64,000 nt of DNA from [Synechococcus] sp. NIES-970 (GTDB lineage Bacteria > Cyanobacteriota > Cyanobacteriia > Cyanobacteriales > MRBY01). Both the position numbers and the translations under genes were made by a program. Below the pieces are notes generated by a model that searched no databases, was not told the DNA's origin, and worked only from the letters and a program-made list of their open reading frames with translations. The stretch spans positions 1,054,001-1,118,000 of the forward strand of contig AP017959.1 of the NCBI GenBank assembly GCA_002356215.1, given 5' to 3'. How positions within the stretch are numbered: position 1 is the first letter of the stretch; the number at the start of each line of letters is the position of its first letter. Of this stretch, positions 27,672-37,260 are shown one piece after another.

Positions 27672-28133
27672 TTAATATGAAACCGAGACATCTAGGGGAA
27701 TCACTGGGGTACAACTGAAGCGCTTGGTGAGACGCAGTTGGTTTCCGGTCGGATTCCAGTGAACTTGGTCAAAAATTTGGTGGAGTAAACAAAAGCCGCG
27801 ACCACATTCGTTGTCTTCTGGGGGGAGGAGATGGTCATCGAGTTGACAGCATTGGGCCTGACGGTCAAACCCTTCTCCTTCATCGGTGATAATCCAAGAG
27901 CATTGCTCGCTACTCATGGAGAAGTGCACAATCACTTTTTTGCGGGGATCGAGATCATTGCCATGTCTCGCTGCGTTGACCAGGGCTTCTTGGAGGCCGA
28001 GCTGCACTTCATAGCGCCATTCCCGGGGAATGCGGTCAAGTAGAAGGTCGAGAATCGGTACAAGATAAAGGGTGGAAGCAAAACTGAGGGTTGTCCAGTG
28101 GGACTTTAACGGTGGCAATGAGATCGCAATCAC
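27672..28133 (-). CDS. RsbW-like ATP-binding protein (anti-sigma kinase family)
   Basis: A GHKL-fold ATPase: N box EALVNAARHGN, G1 box DEGEGFD, G2 box ECGRGFCLLHQIFD. This is the form of RsbW/SpoIIAB serine kinases that act on anti-anti-sigma factors; in cyanobacteria the target is not established. The start is set at GTG 28131-28133 because AAGGAG lies 8 bases before it, giving 153 residues starting at IAISLPPLKSHW. The longer frame from 28223 has no ribosome-binding site and overlaps the spacer to rlmD. Confidence 0.82.
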   Translation of the reverse strand: MIAISLPPLKSHWTTLSFASTLYLVPILDLLLDRIPREWRYEVQLGLQEALVNAARHGNDLDPRKKVIVHFSMSSEQCSWIITDEGEGFDRQAQCCQLDDHLLPPEDNECGRGFCLLHQIFDQVHWNPTGNQLRLTKRFSCTPVIPLDVSVSY

Positions 28134-28302
28134 AGTTGGTGCTCCTTTCCGGATAGATGCGCAGGGATTGGCAAAAAAGCTGATTTCGGCGACCTGGTGT
28201 GGGGCAAAGCCCAGATGGTTCAACCGCAGGGCCTAGACTACTTACTTGTAGGGGATCCCGAACAAATTTGTTGTGGTTTCTGCCTTGTATTATACAAAAA
28301 AA

Positions 28303-29670
28303 TCAGGGAGCAGCGAAATTTAGGAGGACGGCGCATTCGACGTGGGGGGTTTGGGGGAAGAAGTCAGCGGGCTGTACCCACTGGATTTGATATTGTTGGG
28401 TTTCGCAGAGAATCTTGAGATCACGGGCGAGGGTAGAGGGATTACAACTGACATAAAGGATTTGTTTGGGTTGGGTCGTCAAGAGATGCTCGAGCACTTG
28501 GCGATCGCATCCTTTGCGGGGCGGATCGAGGAGGACAATGTCGGCGGCTACATCTAGGCTGGGTAAGACAGATTCGACAGTACCAGTGTAGAACTCGACA
28601 TTATGAATCTCGTTATGGTGGGCATTTTCCCAGGCCTGCTGGATCGAGCTGGCTTGCACTTCAATGCCGATCGCCTGTTTAATTTTTTGGGCGAGGGGCA
28701 GGGTAAAGGTTCCCACACCACAGTAGGCATCCACAAGAATTTCGTTACCCGTGAGGGTGAGCTGTTGGGTTATGGCCTCCAAGAGGGCTTCGGCCGCGCT
28801 GGTATTAACTTGAAAAAAGGTGTCGGGGCGCAGCTTGAGGGTGAGTCCGGCGAAGCATTCTTCGAGGTAAGGGCGGCCGGCGATCGCCTTTGTTTGTTCC
28901 CCCCAGATGAGATTCCCTTTGTTCGGGTTTTCGTTGAGACAGACCCCCACAAGACCAGGGTATTCTGCTAGCCAAGTTTCGGCTTGGGTTTCTAAGTTGA
29001 CCAAATCTCCACTGGTGGAAATCAAGGTCAATAGCATTTCTCCGGTGCGCTGACCGATGCGGAGGGAGAGGTGGCGTAATTTGCCTTGATGCTTGGTTTC
29101 GTTGTAGATCGACCAGCCTTGATTTTGGATATCGATTTTGATGTTGCCCAGAATAGGGTTGAGGCGGGGATCTTGCACAGGGCATTGGTTGAGGTTCACC
29201 AATTGGTGACTACCTTTGCGGTAATAGCCGGCCTGCACATTGCCCATGCTGGCGGAGCGGCCAAAGGGGTAGGTGGCTTTGTTGCGATAACCCAGAGGCG
29301 CATCCCCACAGATGATCGGCTGAATTTCAGTCCCTTGAAAGCCGCCAATGCGTTGGAGAGCTTGTTTGACTTCATTGGTTTTAATCTGCTGCTGGAGTGT
29401 GTCTTCCACTTGGAGCCACTGACAGCCGCCACATTTATCGGCAACAATGCAAGGGGGGCGGCGCCGCTCTGGGCCGGGCTCTAAAATCTTTTGTAGTTGG
29501 CCAATCGCATATTGGCGCTTCAGTCGCACAAGCCGCACCTGGAGGCGATCGCCTGGCACCGTATCTGGCACAAAGACCACCTGATCGCCATAGCGACCTA
29601 CCCCAGCCCCTTGGCTATTGAGGTCATGGATGGAGAGTTCAATTAGATCGCCTTGGTGCATGGTGCTCAT
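28303..29670 (-). CDS. rlmD: 23S rRNA (uracil1939-C5)-methyltransferase, RlmD/RumA type
   Basis: A SAM-dependent RNA m5U methyltransferase. An N-terminal TRAM domain (DLIELSIHDLNSQGAGVGR) is followed by an iron-sulfur cluster site (C in PPCIVADKCGGCQW), then the Rossmann core with DAYCGVGTFTLPLA, LLDPPRKGCD and the catalytic motif VSCNPSTLARDL. 455 residues. In many bacteria the same fold also modifies U747 or tRNA U54, so the exact target is inferred. Confidence 0.88.
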   Translation of the reverse strand: MSTMHQGDLIELSIHDLNSQGAGVGRYGDQVVFVPDTVPGDRLQVRLVRLKRQYAIGQLQKILEPGPERRRPPCIVADKCGGCQWLQVEDTLQQQIKTNEVKQALQRIGGFQGTEIQPIICGDAPLGYRNKATYPFGRSASMGNVQAGYYRKGSHQLVNLNQCPVQDPRLNPILGNIKIDIQNQGWSIYNETKHQGKLRHLSLRIGQRTGEMLLTLISTSGDLVNLETQAETWLAEYPGLVGVCLNENPNKGNLIWGEQTKAIAGRPYLEECFAGLTLKLRPDTFFQVNTSAAEALLEAITQQLTLTGNEILVDAYCGVGTFTLPLAQKIKQAIGIEVQASSIQQAWENAHHNEIHNVEFYTGTVESVLPSLDVAADIVLLDPPRKGCDRQVLEHLLTTQPKQILYVSCNPSTLARDLKILCETQQYQIQWVQPADFFPQTPHVECAVLLNFAAP

Positions 29671-29695
29671 TTCAGTTTCAACGTGCCTTCACACT

Positions 29696-30310
29696 TTAGC
29701 TTTTCTTGTTACCAATCCCGTCGTTTTGGGAGGCAAAATAATCATGTGCTGTCTTTGGGTCTGGAACCATCGTGCGATCGCCCATGTGCCAATCCACAGG
29801 ACAGACTTCATTTTGGTGTTTTTGTACATGCTGAATTGCCTGGAGCACCCGCAACGTTTCGTCAATGCTGCGGCCAAAGGCGAAGTTGTTCACTGTGATG
29901 TGTTGAATGACTCCGGCTGGATCGATAATAAACAATCCCCGCAGGGCGATCCCCGCTTGCGGATCTAGGACACCATAGTTCGTGCTGATTGTCTTATTGA
30001 GGTCAGACACCAGCGGAAACGCCAAATCTCCAACACCGCCTAGTTTCCGTTCCGTTTGAATCCAGGCCAAATGGGCAAATTCACTATCAACGGAAACCCC
30101 TAAGACCTCGGTATTGAGTTGTTTAAACTCCCCATGGCGATCGCTAAAGGCTCCCACCTCCGTCGGACAGACAAAGGTGAAATCGAGGGGATAGAAAAAC
30201 AACACCACATACTGTCCCCGATAGTCGGACAGTTTGAGGCGCCTGAACTCTTGATCAATAACGGCAGTGGCGCCAAAATCCGGTGCCAGTTGTCCCACTT
30301 GTGCAGCCAT
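29696..30310 (-). CDS. Typical 2-Cys peroxiredoxin
   Basis: A thiol peroxidase that reduces hydrogen peroxide and organic peroxides, recycled by thioredoxin. The peroxidatic Cys48 is in FVCPTE and the resolving Cys170 in EVCPVDW. The C-terminal HDYF (YF motif) is characteristic of overoxidation-sensitive forms, but the matching GGLG loop reads GGVG. 204 residues. Upstream of it, ndhL is divergent. Confidence 0.9.
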   Translation of the reverse strand: MAAQVGQLAPDFGATAVIDQEFRRLKLSDYRGQYVVLFFYPLDFTFVCPTEVGAFSDRHGEFKQLNTEVLGVSVDSEFAHLAWIQTERKLGGVGDLAFPLVSDLNKTISTNYGVLDPQAGIALRGLFIIDPAGVIQHITVNNFAFGRSIDETLRVLQAIQHVQKHQNEVCPVDWHMGDRTMVPDPKTAHDYFASQNDGIGNKKS

Positions 30311-30486
30311 GGCGATCGCCTGCTAACAAAATTTTCCCTAAGGTATCACAGGTATCTTATTCTCGCGAAAACCCTCTAAACCTCAAGGGAGAACAAAATA
30401 TCTGGGTTTGAAACGATCATCACTTGGATCTGACCAGGGAAGCACTGCGGTAAAATAATCTCCAGGTAAATCATGATCACAAATCC

Positions 30487-30720
30487 ATGCCCTTTGATAT
30501 TCCTTTCGACACCCTACTCCTGGCAACCCTCTACCTCAGCCTGAGCATCACCTACCTTCTTGTACTTCCGGCAGGTCTGTACTACTACCTTAACAATCGT
30601 TGGTATGTGGCTAGTTCCGTTGAACGACTCATCATGTATTTCTTCGTTTTCTTCCTGTTCCCTGGAATGCTGCTCCTGAGCCCTTTCCTCAACTTTCGCC
30701 CCCGCCGCCGCGAAGTCTAA
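30487..30720 (+). CDS. ndhL: NAD(P)H-quinone oxidoreductase subunit L
   Basis: A 77-residue membrane subunit of the cyanobacterial NDH-1 complex, which works in respiration, cyclic electron flow and CO2 uptake. Two hydrophobic segments (about 10-32 and 45-68) with the conserved stretches [17 protein letters not shown]-like and [19 protein letters not shown] identify NdhL (IctA). TAAAAT near 30452 may be a -10 box. First of three genes with DUF3007 and trpA, a grouping conserved in cyanobacteria. Confidence 0.93.
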   Translation: MPFDIPFDTLLLATLYLSLSITYLLVLPAGLYYYLNNRWYVASSVERLIMYFFVFFLFPGMLLLSPFLNFRPRRREV

Positions 30721-30776
30721 AATCTTCGCCACGCAACTGCCGTTACTAACCCTTGCCCATCCCCTCATACAAAACC

Positions 30777-31097
30777 ATGCGTCGCATTGATATTCTGGCC
30801 ATCAGTCTTGGTATTTTTCTCGTTGGCGGTCTCCTGTACGGTGGCTTTAAAGTGGCTGGTCTCGAAAGCTTAGATGCCGGCATTTGGTCCCAAGCACTAT
30901 TGGTGCTGGTGGTTTTTGTGTGGGTCGGCACCTACCTATTCCGGGTCGGCACGCGCACAATGACTTTTCACAAACAACGGGCAGACTATGAGGAAGCGGC
31001 CCTACAACGGCGTTTAGATGCCATGAGCCCAGAGGAGTTGGCCCAACTTCAAGCAGAAATCGAAGCGGCGGAAGAAAAATCTGCCCCAAAAAAGTAA
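30777..31097 (+). CDS. DUF3007 membrane protein
   Basis: From ATG 30777 the protein has 106 residues: two hydrophobic helices (about 7-27 and 40-60) and a charged, probably helical tail rich in Glu and Ala. The pattern and its position between ndhL and trpA match cyanobacterial DUF3007, whose function is unknown; the neighbourhood hints at NDH-1. The upstream in-frame TTG at 30753 is less likely. Confidence 0.8.
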   Translation: MRRIDILAISLGIFLVGGLLYGGFKVAGLESLDAGIWSQALLVLVVFVWVGTYLFRVGTRTMTFHKQRADYEEAALQRRLDAMSPEELAQLQAEIEAAEEKSAPKK

Positions 31098-31167
31098 GGG
31101 AGATCTTTTCCGAAGGGGGAGCCAGGGCCGTACAATAACCCCTTGTGTATTTTTATCGAACAAAATC

Positions 31168-31962
31168 ATGACCTCCGTTTCTGAACGTTTCCAATCTCTC
31201 AAGCAAGCGGGCCAATGTGCGCTGATTCCCTTCATTACAGCGGGCGATCCAGATTTGGAAACAACGGAAAAAGCCCTGAAAATCTTGGATGCAGCGGGGG
31301 CAGATTTTATTGAGCTGGGTGTGCCTTATTCTGATCCCCTTGCGGACGGCCCCACCATTCAGGCGGCAGCAACCCGGGCCCTGAGTCGAGGCGTCACCCT
31401 AGAGCAAGTTTTGGCAATTGTGCGGCGCGTACACCAGGAATTAACGGCGCCGATTATTTTGTTTACTTACTACAACCCGATTTTCTATCGGGGTATTGAC
31501 GCTTTTATGGCTGAGGTGGCAGCGGCGGGGGTCAAAGGTTTGGTCGTCCCTGACCTGCCCCTGGAGGAATCACAACTGGTGTTGGATGCGGCGGCTAACC
31601 ATGGTTTGGATTTGATTTTGTTAGTGGCTCCCACCAGTCCAACGGAGCGGATTGAAGCGATCGCCAATGCTTCCCAAGGATTTATTTACCTAGTGAGTGT
31701 AACCGGAGTGACCGGGGTGAGAACCTCCGTTGCCAACCGGGTCGGGGAGCTGCTGCCAAAATTGCGTCAAGTAACAGATAAGCCAATTGGCGTCGGTTTT
31801 GGGGTTTCTGACCCAGACCAAGCCCGACAAATTAAAGATTGGGGCGCTGATGGGGTGATTGTCGGTAGTGCCGTGGTAAAGCGCTTGGCTACCGGAACTC
31901 CGGCTGAAGGCTTGGCGGCGGTCAAGACGTTTTGTGAGGCATTGAAGGCGGCGATCGCCTAG
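31168..31962 (+). CDS. trpA: Tryptophan synthase alpha subunit
   Basis: Cleaves indole-3-glycerol phosphate to indole and glyceraldehyde-3-phosphate. Catalytic E49 in [11 protein letters not shown] and D60 in DPLADGP are present, as is the phosphate site [11 protein letters not shown]. 264 residues. Separated from trpB, as is usual in cyanobacteria. Ends 12 bases from the convergent MFS gene. Confidence 0.97.
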   Translation: MTSVSERFQSLKQAGQCALIPFITAGDPDLETTEKALKILDAAGADFIELGVPYSDPLADGPTIQAAATRALSRGVTLEQVLAIVRRVHQELTAPIILFTYYNPIFYRGIDAFMAEVAAAGVKGLVVPDLPLEESQLVLDAAANHGLDLILLVAPTSPTERIEAIANASQGFIYLVSVTGVTGVRTSVANRVGELLPKLRQVTDKPIGVGFGVSDPDQARQIKDWGADGVIVGSAVVKRLATGTPAEGLAAVKTFCEALKAAIA

Positions 31963-31974
31963 ATTTTTTCATGT

Positions 31975-33207
31975 CTAGGACTCCGTTCTTTTGGGTTTCG
32001 TCAAATTTTCCAAGTAACGCAACACCAGTAAGCAAGGCACAATGCTCACCGCTGCTGCCAGCCAAAAGCTGTGGGCGATCGCCGGCCCTTGATCCAAGGC
32101 CCAACCCCCGAGGGGCGGCCCAATCAGATAGCCGATCGCCCAACACTGAGAATTCAACGCCAGATAAATTCCCCGCTGGGAAACAGGTGCTAGGTCCACC
32201 ACCAGGGCCGAAGCCGCCGGGGTGTAAGCATCCGTTGCTAAAGCTAAAATTCCAAGGCTGACGATGGCTCCCAGGAGCACGGGCAAAGCTGTTAATGCAG
32301 TGCCCCCCATCACTGTAAAGCCAATTCCCCATAGCAAAAGAGACACCATTAAAGCGCGGGGTCGACTCAAAAAATTGAGACTACGGGCAATGGGTAACTG
32401 ACAAATAGAAGCAAAAACAATGTGCCAAGCAAAAAGACCACTAATCACTTGGGGAGAAAAACCCACAAAATTCGTCAGGTAGAGGGGAGCTGTACTTTGA
32501 ATTTGGGCAATGTACAGCGTAAAGATAATATTTACGGCCATGTAAATGAGCAGTCGCCGGTCTCGCAGGGCCAACAGCCAACTGTTTCCCTGGGATTTCG
32601 TCTCGTCATGGGCTTGGTACGTTTCGGCGATCGCCACCCAGATCACCCCAAAAAAGACCACAAAACTAATCCCGTCAAGCACAAAGAGCAAGCGGTAATT
32701 TTCGATAGTGGCGATAATCAGGCCACCAAGCATAACTCCAGTTCCCAGGCCAATATTATCGGCCAGACGCACCACCGCAAAGGCTTCATTGCGCTGATTG
32801 CCCGTCGTTAAATCGGCAACCACCGTTTCCGTGGCAGGCCAATAGAGGCCGATCCCCAAACCCATCAACAGGTTACCCAGCACAAGTAATTCAAAATTGT
32901 CCGCCGCCGCTAAAGCCACATCGGCGATCGCCGACACCGCCGCTGCTGTTAGGAGTGTTTTCTTACGCCCCCAGGCAGGATTATCTGCCCCTGTGCCCCC
33001 CAAAAAACGCCCCAGTACCCCAGAAATCGAGGCACTCCCTAGGGCAAGGCCCACTTGGGTCGCGGAAAGACCCACCTGATTGACAAAGTAAATCGGGGCG
33101 TAGAAAGCCGTAAAGCCCGTGCCAATCTGAGAAAGTAGTCGCCCTGCCGCGAGGATCCAGACCTGATAATCAAGACCCAGCAGCCAAGTTTTTTTGGGAT
33201 TACCCAT
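31975..33207 (-). CDS. Major facilitator superfamily transporter
   Basis: 410 residues with about twelve membrane segments. Signature loop between helices 2 and 3 includes GRFLGGTGADNPAWGRKK, and the second half contains YTPAASALVVDLAPVSQRGIYLA. This resembles drug or sugar efflux MFS members; the substrate cannot be read from the sequence. ATG start. Convergent with trpA. Confidence 0.85.
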   Translation of the reverse strand: MGNPKKTWLLGLDYQVWILAAGRLLSQIGTGFTAFYAPIYFVNQVGLSATQVGLALGSASISGVLGRFLGGTGADNPAWGRKKTLLTAAAVSAIADVALAAADNFELLVLGNLLMGLGIGLYWPATETVVADLTTGNQRNEAFAVVRLADNIGLGTGVMLGGLIIATIENYRLLFVLDGISFVVFFGVIWVAIAETYQAHDETKSQGNSWLLALRDRRLLIYMAVNIIFTLYIAQIQSTAPLYLTNFVGFSPQVISGLFAWHIVFASICQLPIARSLNFLSRPRALMVSLLLWGIGFTVMGGTALTALPVLLGAIVSLGILALATDAYTPAASALVVDLAPVSQRGIYLALNSQCWAIGYLIGPPLGGWALDQGPAIAHSFWLAAAVSIVPCLLVLRYLENLTKPKRTES

Positions 33208-33242
33208 GGAATTTGCGTAGTGTGGTGTTTATTAACGTGAAT

Positions 33243-35762
33243 TTAGCGCTCGGTTAGTTGAAACCCGTTGGCCGTCGGATGGGGTAAATCTAAGGTGTTG
33301 GTGCGGACTTCGTTAATCAGTTGGTCTAAGGTGGGGAAGGTGCGGGGATAGCCTCGTTCCAGCCCCAGGAGAGTCAGTAACTGGAAAGTTTCGAGGCCTT
33401 CAGGGCGGAGCACCGTATCGACGGCATCAAAATCTTCGCTGCGGTACAGCAACCGGGAAGCTAGGCGATCGCTACCGATGGGCCGGGCGATTTGGGGAAT
33501 TTGCTTCAGCCATGTTTGGAGGGTCATGCCCTCGGCGCGGCGGGACGAAAGCAGATAGCTTTGGGGCTCTGTTTCATTCGCCAGTTGTACATTTAAATTC
33601 AGTTCAAAATCCACCTGAAACCAGGCTTTAAGAATCAGCCAACGGGTATTGTTATCCGGGTTTGTGGCAATTTGCTGGTCGATAATCTCTAGGGCCTGCT
33701 CCGGTTGGCGATCGCCTAAAATCAAGGCCTGAACCATGGGAGAAAATTGAGACAGATTGTTTTGGTGGGGAATCGGCAGTCCATGCCACCATGCCAACCA
33801 AGCCATACGCTCTTGGAGAGTGAGGATATAGGGATCCTGGGGATCGAGGCGGTCAATGAGGGTCTGATAGAGAACGAGGGACGCTTCCACAGCCTCGATG
33901 CGGATTGCCGCCAACGGTTCCCGCTCCCACTGGCCAAAGGTCATCACCGTTGGGTCTACCAATCCCTGGAGCGCAAACGAGGTGATCGCCTTTTCTGGTT
34001 CATTGGTCTGGAGGTAGGTCTGGCCCAACAGGAAGTAGGTGGGTTCTGATTCTCGGGATAGCATTTGGACTGCCCGCTCGAAGTAACCCTGGGCCAAGCT
34101 GGGATCTAGGTCTAACAGGACAATTCCGGCATTGACATTGGCGTAGTAATCGTAGGGAATACGCGCCTGGGTTTCAAGGAAATATGCCGCCGCCAGCTCT
34201 GTGGTGCGTTGTTTGTCTGCCGGGCGATCGCCTGCCAAAGAGCGCGTTTCCCAGAGCCAGAGACCCAGTCTTAGGGGATAGTTCACATTCCAATCATTGA
34301 GGCCATAGGCTTGGGTGACTTTCGTAAAGGCTTCTTCCGGTTGCCCCTGGGCCCAGAGCGCTTGCCCCCGTGCAAAAAGATACATCCCCACGCTGTAAGG
34401 CGCCCCCACCAAGAGTGCCCCCAAAATTCCTGCCAGACTGCCAATGCTCCACAGGCGTCGCTGGCCCATGGCGAGAGGTTCAGGCTGGGCTTCACACAAC
34501 CCTTGATCCGCGACAGTGATTAACAGAATGACGGATAGGGCTAGGGTTAAACTAATCGGAATATTTTCCAGCTGGTAATCGGTGAGAGTCGCCATGGCAT
34601 AGGCAAACCAACCACCCCCCAAACCGTAGAGCAGTCGCCGCACTGCGGGATCGCTCGTTTGTTGATGCACCCGCCAACCCAAACGAACCAGTTGCACTAC
34701 CAAAAAAGCGATCGCCAGCCCACCGATTAAGCCCAGTTCCCCCAGCAGCTGCATCGGATTGCTGTGGAGCTGCTGGATATGGGCCGCCCCGGAGCCCACT
34801 TCTAAGGGGCGATAGCGGTTATATTCCCGGGACATATTGCCCAGGCCAATTCCAGTGAGGGGGCGATCTTTGAGAATATTCAGGCCTGCTTGCCACATAA
34901 ACAAGCGGTCTTCCGTTTCGCCATCGACGGTCACCTGGATATTCGGCAAGCCATTGTTAAAATTCACCTGCAAAAGCTGTTGCACCCGGGGATGTTGTAA
35001 ACCTGCTGTGACCATGATCCCCAAGAAAAATAGGGCGATCGCCCCGGAAGTGATGCGCCTTTTCCCTTTGGTGCGGCCAATCACAAAAGCAATGGTGGCG
35101 ATCGCCCAGAGGAGAATCCCCACAAAGCCCCCCCGAGAAGAACAGCTGTAGAGGAGATAAGGAAAAATACCGACCAATAAGGTTAAAAGAAGCAAGCGAA
35201 TTTTGTGCTGTTGGGCGAGGGCGAAACTGAGGATTATCGGCACCACCAGGCAAAAATAGGCCGCCATGAAATTGTGGTGACCAAAGGGTATCGAGTTGCG
35301 ATCGAGGCTGTGATTACCCAGGAGCCAACCTCCCAAGCTAACCAGACCAATCCCAAAACCGATTCCCACCAAGCCCCGCCATTGATTGTCCCAAGTCCAG
35401 AAACCCTGGCCGCTGAAATTCCGCAAGCCATAGAGCGCGACCCCATAGCCCGAGACGGTGACCAGATTAAATAGGGCTACCCCTTTATGCGGGGCAAAAA
35501 TTGCGGATAATATGCAGGCGATCGCCACCGCTAAAACACCCCAATCCAAGCCATAGCCCAGGGGCAGAAAAGGTCGCGCAAATTGCCGGAGCAGCACCAT
35601 CAGACCGATGCCCAGGAGTAAAAAGCCACCCTGCCAGAGGAGAATCCAGGGGAAGGCCGCCATCAGGTAATAACTCGGGGGCAGAAACATGAAAATTACG
35701 AGAATCCCCAGCCCCCCAAAGGTGAGCCATTTTCCCACTGTTGTCTCAGAAGAAGTATTCAT
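33243..35762 (-). CDS. O-antigen ligase-family membrane protein with TPR tail
   Basis: 839 residues. About twelve hydrophobic segments fill residues 15-450, with the Wzy_C/WaaL signature ILKDRPLTGIGLGNMSREY between helices. The C-terminal part from about 470 to 800 is soluble and repetitive with TPR-like helices (for example PEEAFTKVTQAYGLND, SLAQGYFERAVQML, PEKAITSFALQGL). Members polymerise or ligate surface polysaccharides; the cyanobacterial homologue IctB was once proposed as a bicarbonate transporter. Which role applies is not shown by sequence. Confidence 0.82.
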   Translation of the reverse strand: MNTSSETTVGKWLTFGGLGILVIFMFLPPSYYLMAAFPWILLWQGGFLLLGIGLMVLLRQFARPFLPLGYGLDWGVLAVAIACILSAIFAPHKGVALFNLVTVSGYGVALYGLRNFSGQGFWTWDNQWRGLVGIGFGIGLVSLGGWLLGNHSLDRNSIPFGHHNFMAAYFCLVVPIILSFALAQQHKIRLLLLTLLVGIFPYLLYSCSSRGGFVGILLWAIATIAFVIGRTKGKRRITSGAIALFFLGIMVTAGLQHPRVQQLLQVNFNNGLPNIQVTVDGETEDRLFMWQAGLNILKDRPLTGIGLGNMSREYNRYRPLEVGSGAAHIQQLHSNPMQLLGELGLIGGLAIAFLVVQLVRLGWRVHQQTSDPAVRRLLYGLGGGWFAYAMATLTDYQLENIPISLTLALSVILLITVADQGLCEAQPEPLAMGQRRLWSIGSLAGILGALLVGAPYSVGMYLFARGQALWAQGQPEEAFTKVTQAYGLNDWNVNYPLRLGLWLWETRSLAGDRPADKQRTTELAAAYFLETQARIPYDYYANVNAGIVLLDLDPSLAQGYFERAVQMLSRESEPTYFLLGQTYLQTNEPEKAITSFALQGLVDPTVMTFGQWEREPLAAIRIEAVEASLVLYQTLIDRLDPQDPYILTLQERMAWLAWWHGLPIPHQNNLSQFSPMVQALILGDRQPEQALEIIDQQIATNPDNNTRWLILKAWFQVDFELNLNVQLANETEPQSYLLSSRRAEGMTLQTWLKQIPQIARPIGSDRLASRLLYRSEDFDAVDTVLRPEGLETFQLLTLLGLERGYPRTFPTLDQLINEVRTNTLDLPHPTANGFQLTER

Positions 35763-35817
35763 CCGTTGTGCTGCAGTTCCCTAAGATTTCAATAAAAGCT
35801 GGATTGAGGTTGCCAGA

Positions 35818-36339
35818 TTGCCATCAACATTATTGCCTTCGCATTTTCTCATTGGTGCCCCCGCTTCTGGTAAATCTACCTTGGCCCGGTGGCTACACAC
35901 TCAACAGCCCGCCTCCCACCTCATTTCCACCGATGAAATTCGAGCCGAGCTATACGGCGATCAAAGTATTCAAGGGGACTGGCTCACCATTGAACAGGTG
36001 GTGTTGCATCGGATCCACCAGGCGATCGCCCAGGGTAAACCGGTGATCTATGATGCAACAAACTGTTACCAGCCCTGGCGTTTAGAATTTCTCCAGAAAT
36101 GTCCCCCCATGCCATGGGTTGCTTGGTATTTAGCCTGTCCGTTGGCGCTTTGCCTAAGACGAAACCAGAGGCGATCGCGCCAAGTGTCCCCGGCGGTGAT
36201 CCAGAAAATGTGCCTCCATTTAGAAGAAGCGCCTCCCCAGATCACAGAAGGCTTTGTGGCTTTAATCACCCTCCCCGATGTCACACCGGCAATATTCAGG
36301 GCCCTGAAAAAACGGCATCCTGAATATCTCGGCGGCTGA
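35818..36339 (+). CDS. P-loop kinase-like protein
   Basis: 173 residues of the polynucleotide-kinase/zeta-toxin-like AAA_33 group. Walker A is GAPASGKST (13-21), followed by STDEIRAELYGD and VIYDATN (Walker B region). It probably phosphorylates a small molecule or nucleic acid; the substrate is unknown. The start is a TTG (no earlier ATG), so the N-terminus is uncertain. Its 3' end overlaps the convergent DUF3143 gene by 44 bases. Confidence 0.75.
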   Translation: MPSTLLPSHFLIGAPASGKSTLARWLHTQQPASHLISTDEIRAELYGDQSIQGDWLTIEQVVLHRIHQAIAQGKPVIYDATNCYQPWRLEFLQKCPPMPWVAWYLACPLALCLRRNQRRSRQVSPAVIQKMCLHLEEAPPQITEGFVALITLPDVTPAIFRALKKRHPEYLGG

Positions 36340-36574
36340 GGGAATATTTAAACGAACGTTGAATATCACTACCATCGGCCCCAGCTTTGAGATAAGACAC
36401 CGATAGCTCTTCGACTTCGAGGCGAATTTCTGCTTGCCAGGTGGGGCGAGTGGCCGTCCAGCAGTGGAGTTGTTGGGGATCTTGCTCACAGCCCATCTCC
36501 CTTAGCCACTGCTCAATTTTTGGGAGGGGATGGTTGTAGAGAGGGCTATCGAGGGAAGGCATGGTAGACATCAT
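36296..36574 (-). CDS. DUF3143 domain protein
   Basis: A 92-residue cytoplasmic protein containing LYNHPLPKIEQWLREMGCEQD, WQAEIRLEVEELSVSYLKAG and RSFKYSLSRRDIQDAVFSGP, matching DUF3143 of cyanobacteria (unknown function). Three possible ATGs exist (36574, 36571, 36562). It follows the J-domain gene on the same strand, a pairing I recall in other cyanobacteria. Confidence 0.82.
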   Translation of the reverse strand: MMSTMPSLDSPLYNHPLPKIEQWLREMGCEQDPQQLHCWTATRPTWQAEIRLEVEELSVSYLKAGADGSDIQRSFKYSLSRRDIQDAVFSGP

Positions 36575-36659
36575 GGTTGGGTTCAGGACGCGACGGTGTT
36601 TAAGGCCAAAATAAGAGAACACGGTCTAGTCTATCAATTCTTTTTCGCGGGGGGTTAGC

Positions 36660-37145
36660 CTAAAAAAGACCGTTTAGGTCTAATGCTTGGCGACTAATCC
36701 CAAGGGCGATCGCCAGTATTAAACAGCCTACAAAGGTGGTGGCCATGATAAAAAGGGCAAAAATTTCCCCCGCCGAAAGGGGCCGATCGGTGGGGTCGAG
36801 GTAAGCAGAGTTAGAATAAGCATTCTCTCCTTGCTGATCCGGGAGCGGTTGGATCACGCTGTACCGCGAAAAACCAATTTTTAGATCATAAAGTGATCGC
36901 CGCTCTGGGTTACTCAAGATGCCATAGGCTTCATTGAGCCGCTGGAACTTAGCTGTGGCCTCCGCTTCCGGTAGCACCGTCGTATCCGGGTGATATTGTT
37001 TACTCAGTTCCCGGTACCGTTGCCGAATTTCGATCACAGAAGCTGTCGGGCTTAGGCCAAATAGACCATAGTGGCTCTGGGCAATGCGGGTTTTGACATC
37101 AACTAAAGTTTGGGTTGTGCGAGACTGGTGGGGAGAACTAGCCAT
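36660..37145 (-). CDS. J-domain protein with C-terminal membrane anchor
   Basis: 161 residues. A J domain at about 25-95 with HPD at 52-54 recruits and stimulates an Hsp70; there is no Gly/Phe or zinc-finger region. A single hydrophobic helix near 133-152 anchors it, so it should bring DnaK to a membrane. The ATG at 37145 is used, a TTG three codons earlier is possible. An Hsp70-like gene occurs 12 kb away in this window, but no direct link is shown. Confidence 0.85.
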   Translation of the reverse strand: MASSPHQSRTTQTLVDVKTRIAQSHYGLFGLSPTASVIEIRQRYRELSKQYHPDTTVLPEAEATAKFQRLNEAYGILSNPERRSLYDLKIGFSRYSVIQPLPDQQGENAYSNSAYLDPTDRPLSAGEIFALFIMATTFVGCLILAIALGISRQALDLNGLF

Positions 37146-37260
37146 CGTTAACAAATCGCAGGGGTTGCCCCATATTTTACCGCTCCCCCCTCAGGCCGTA
37201 AGCCAGGGGCGATCGCCCAAGTTTTTTATCCTCATAAATTATCCCTAAGCCAAATTTTCC

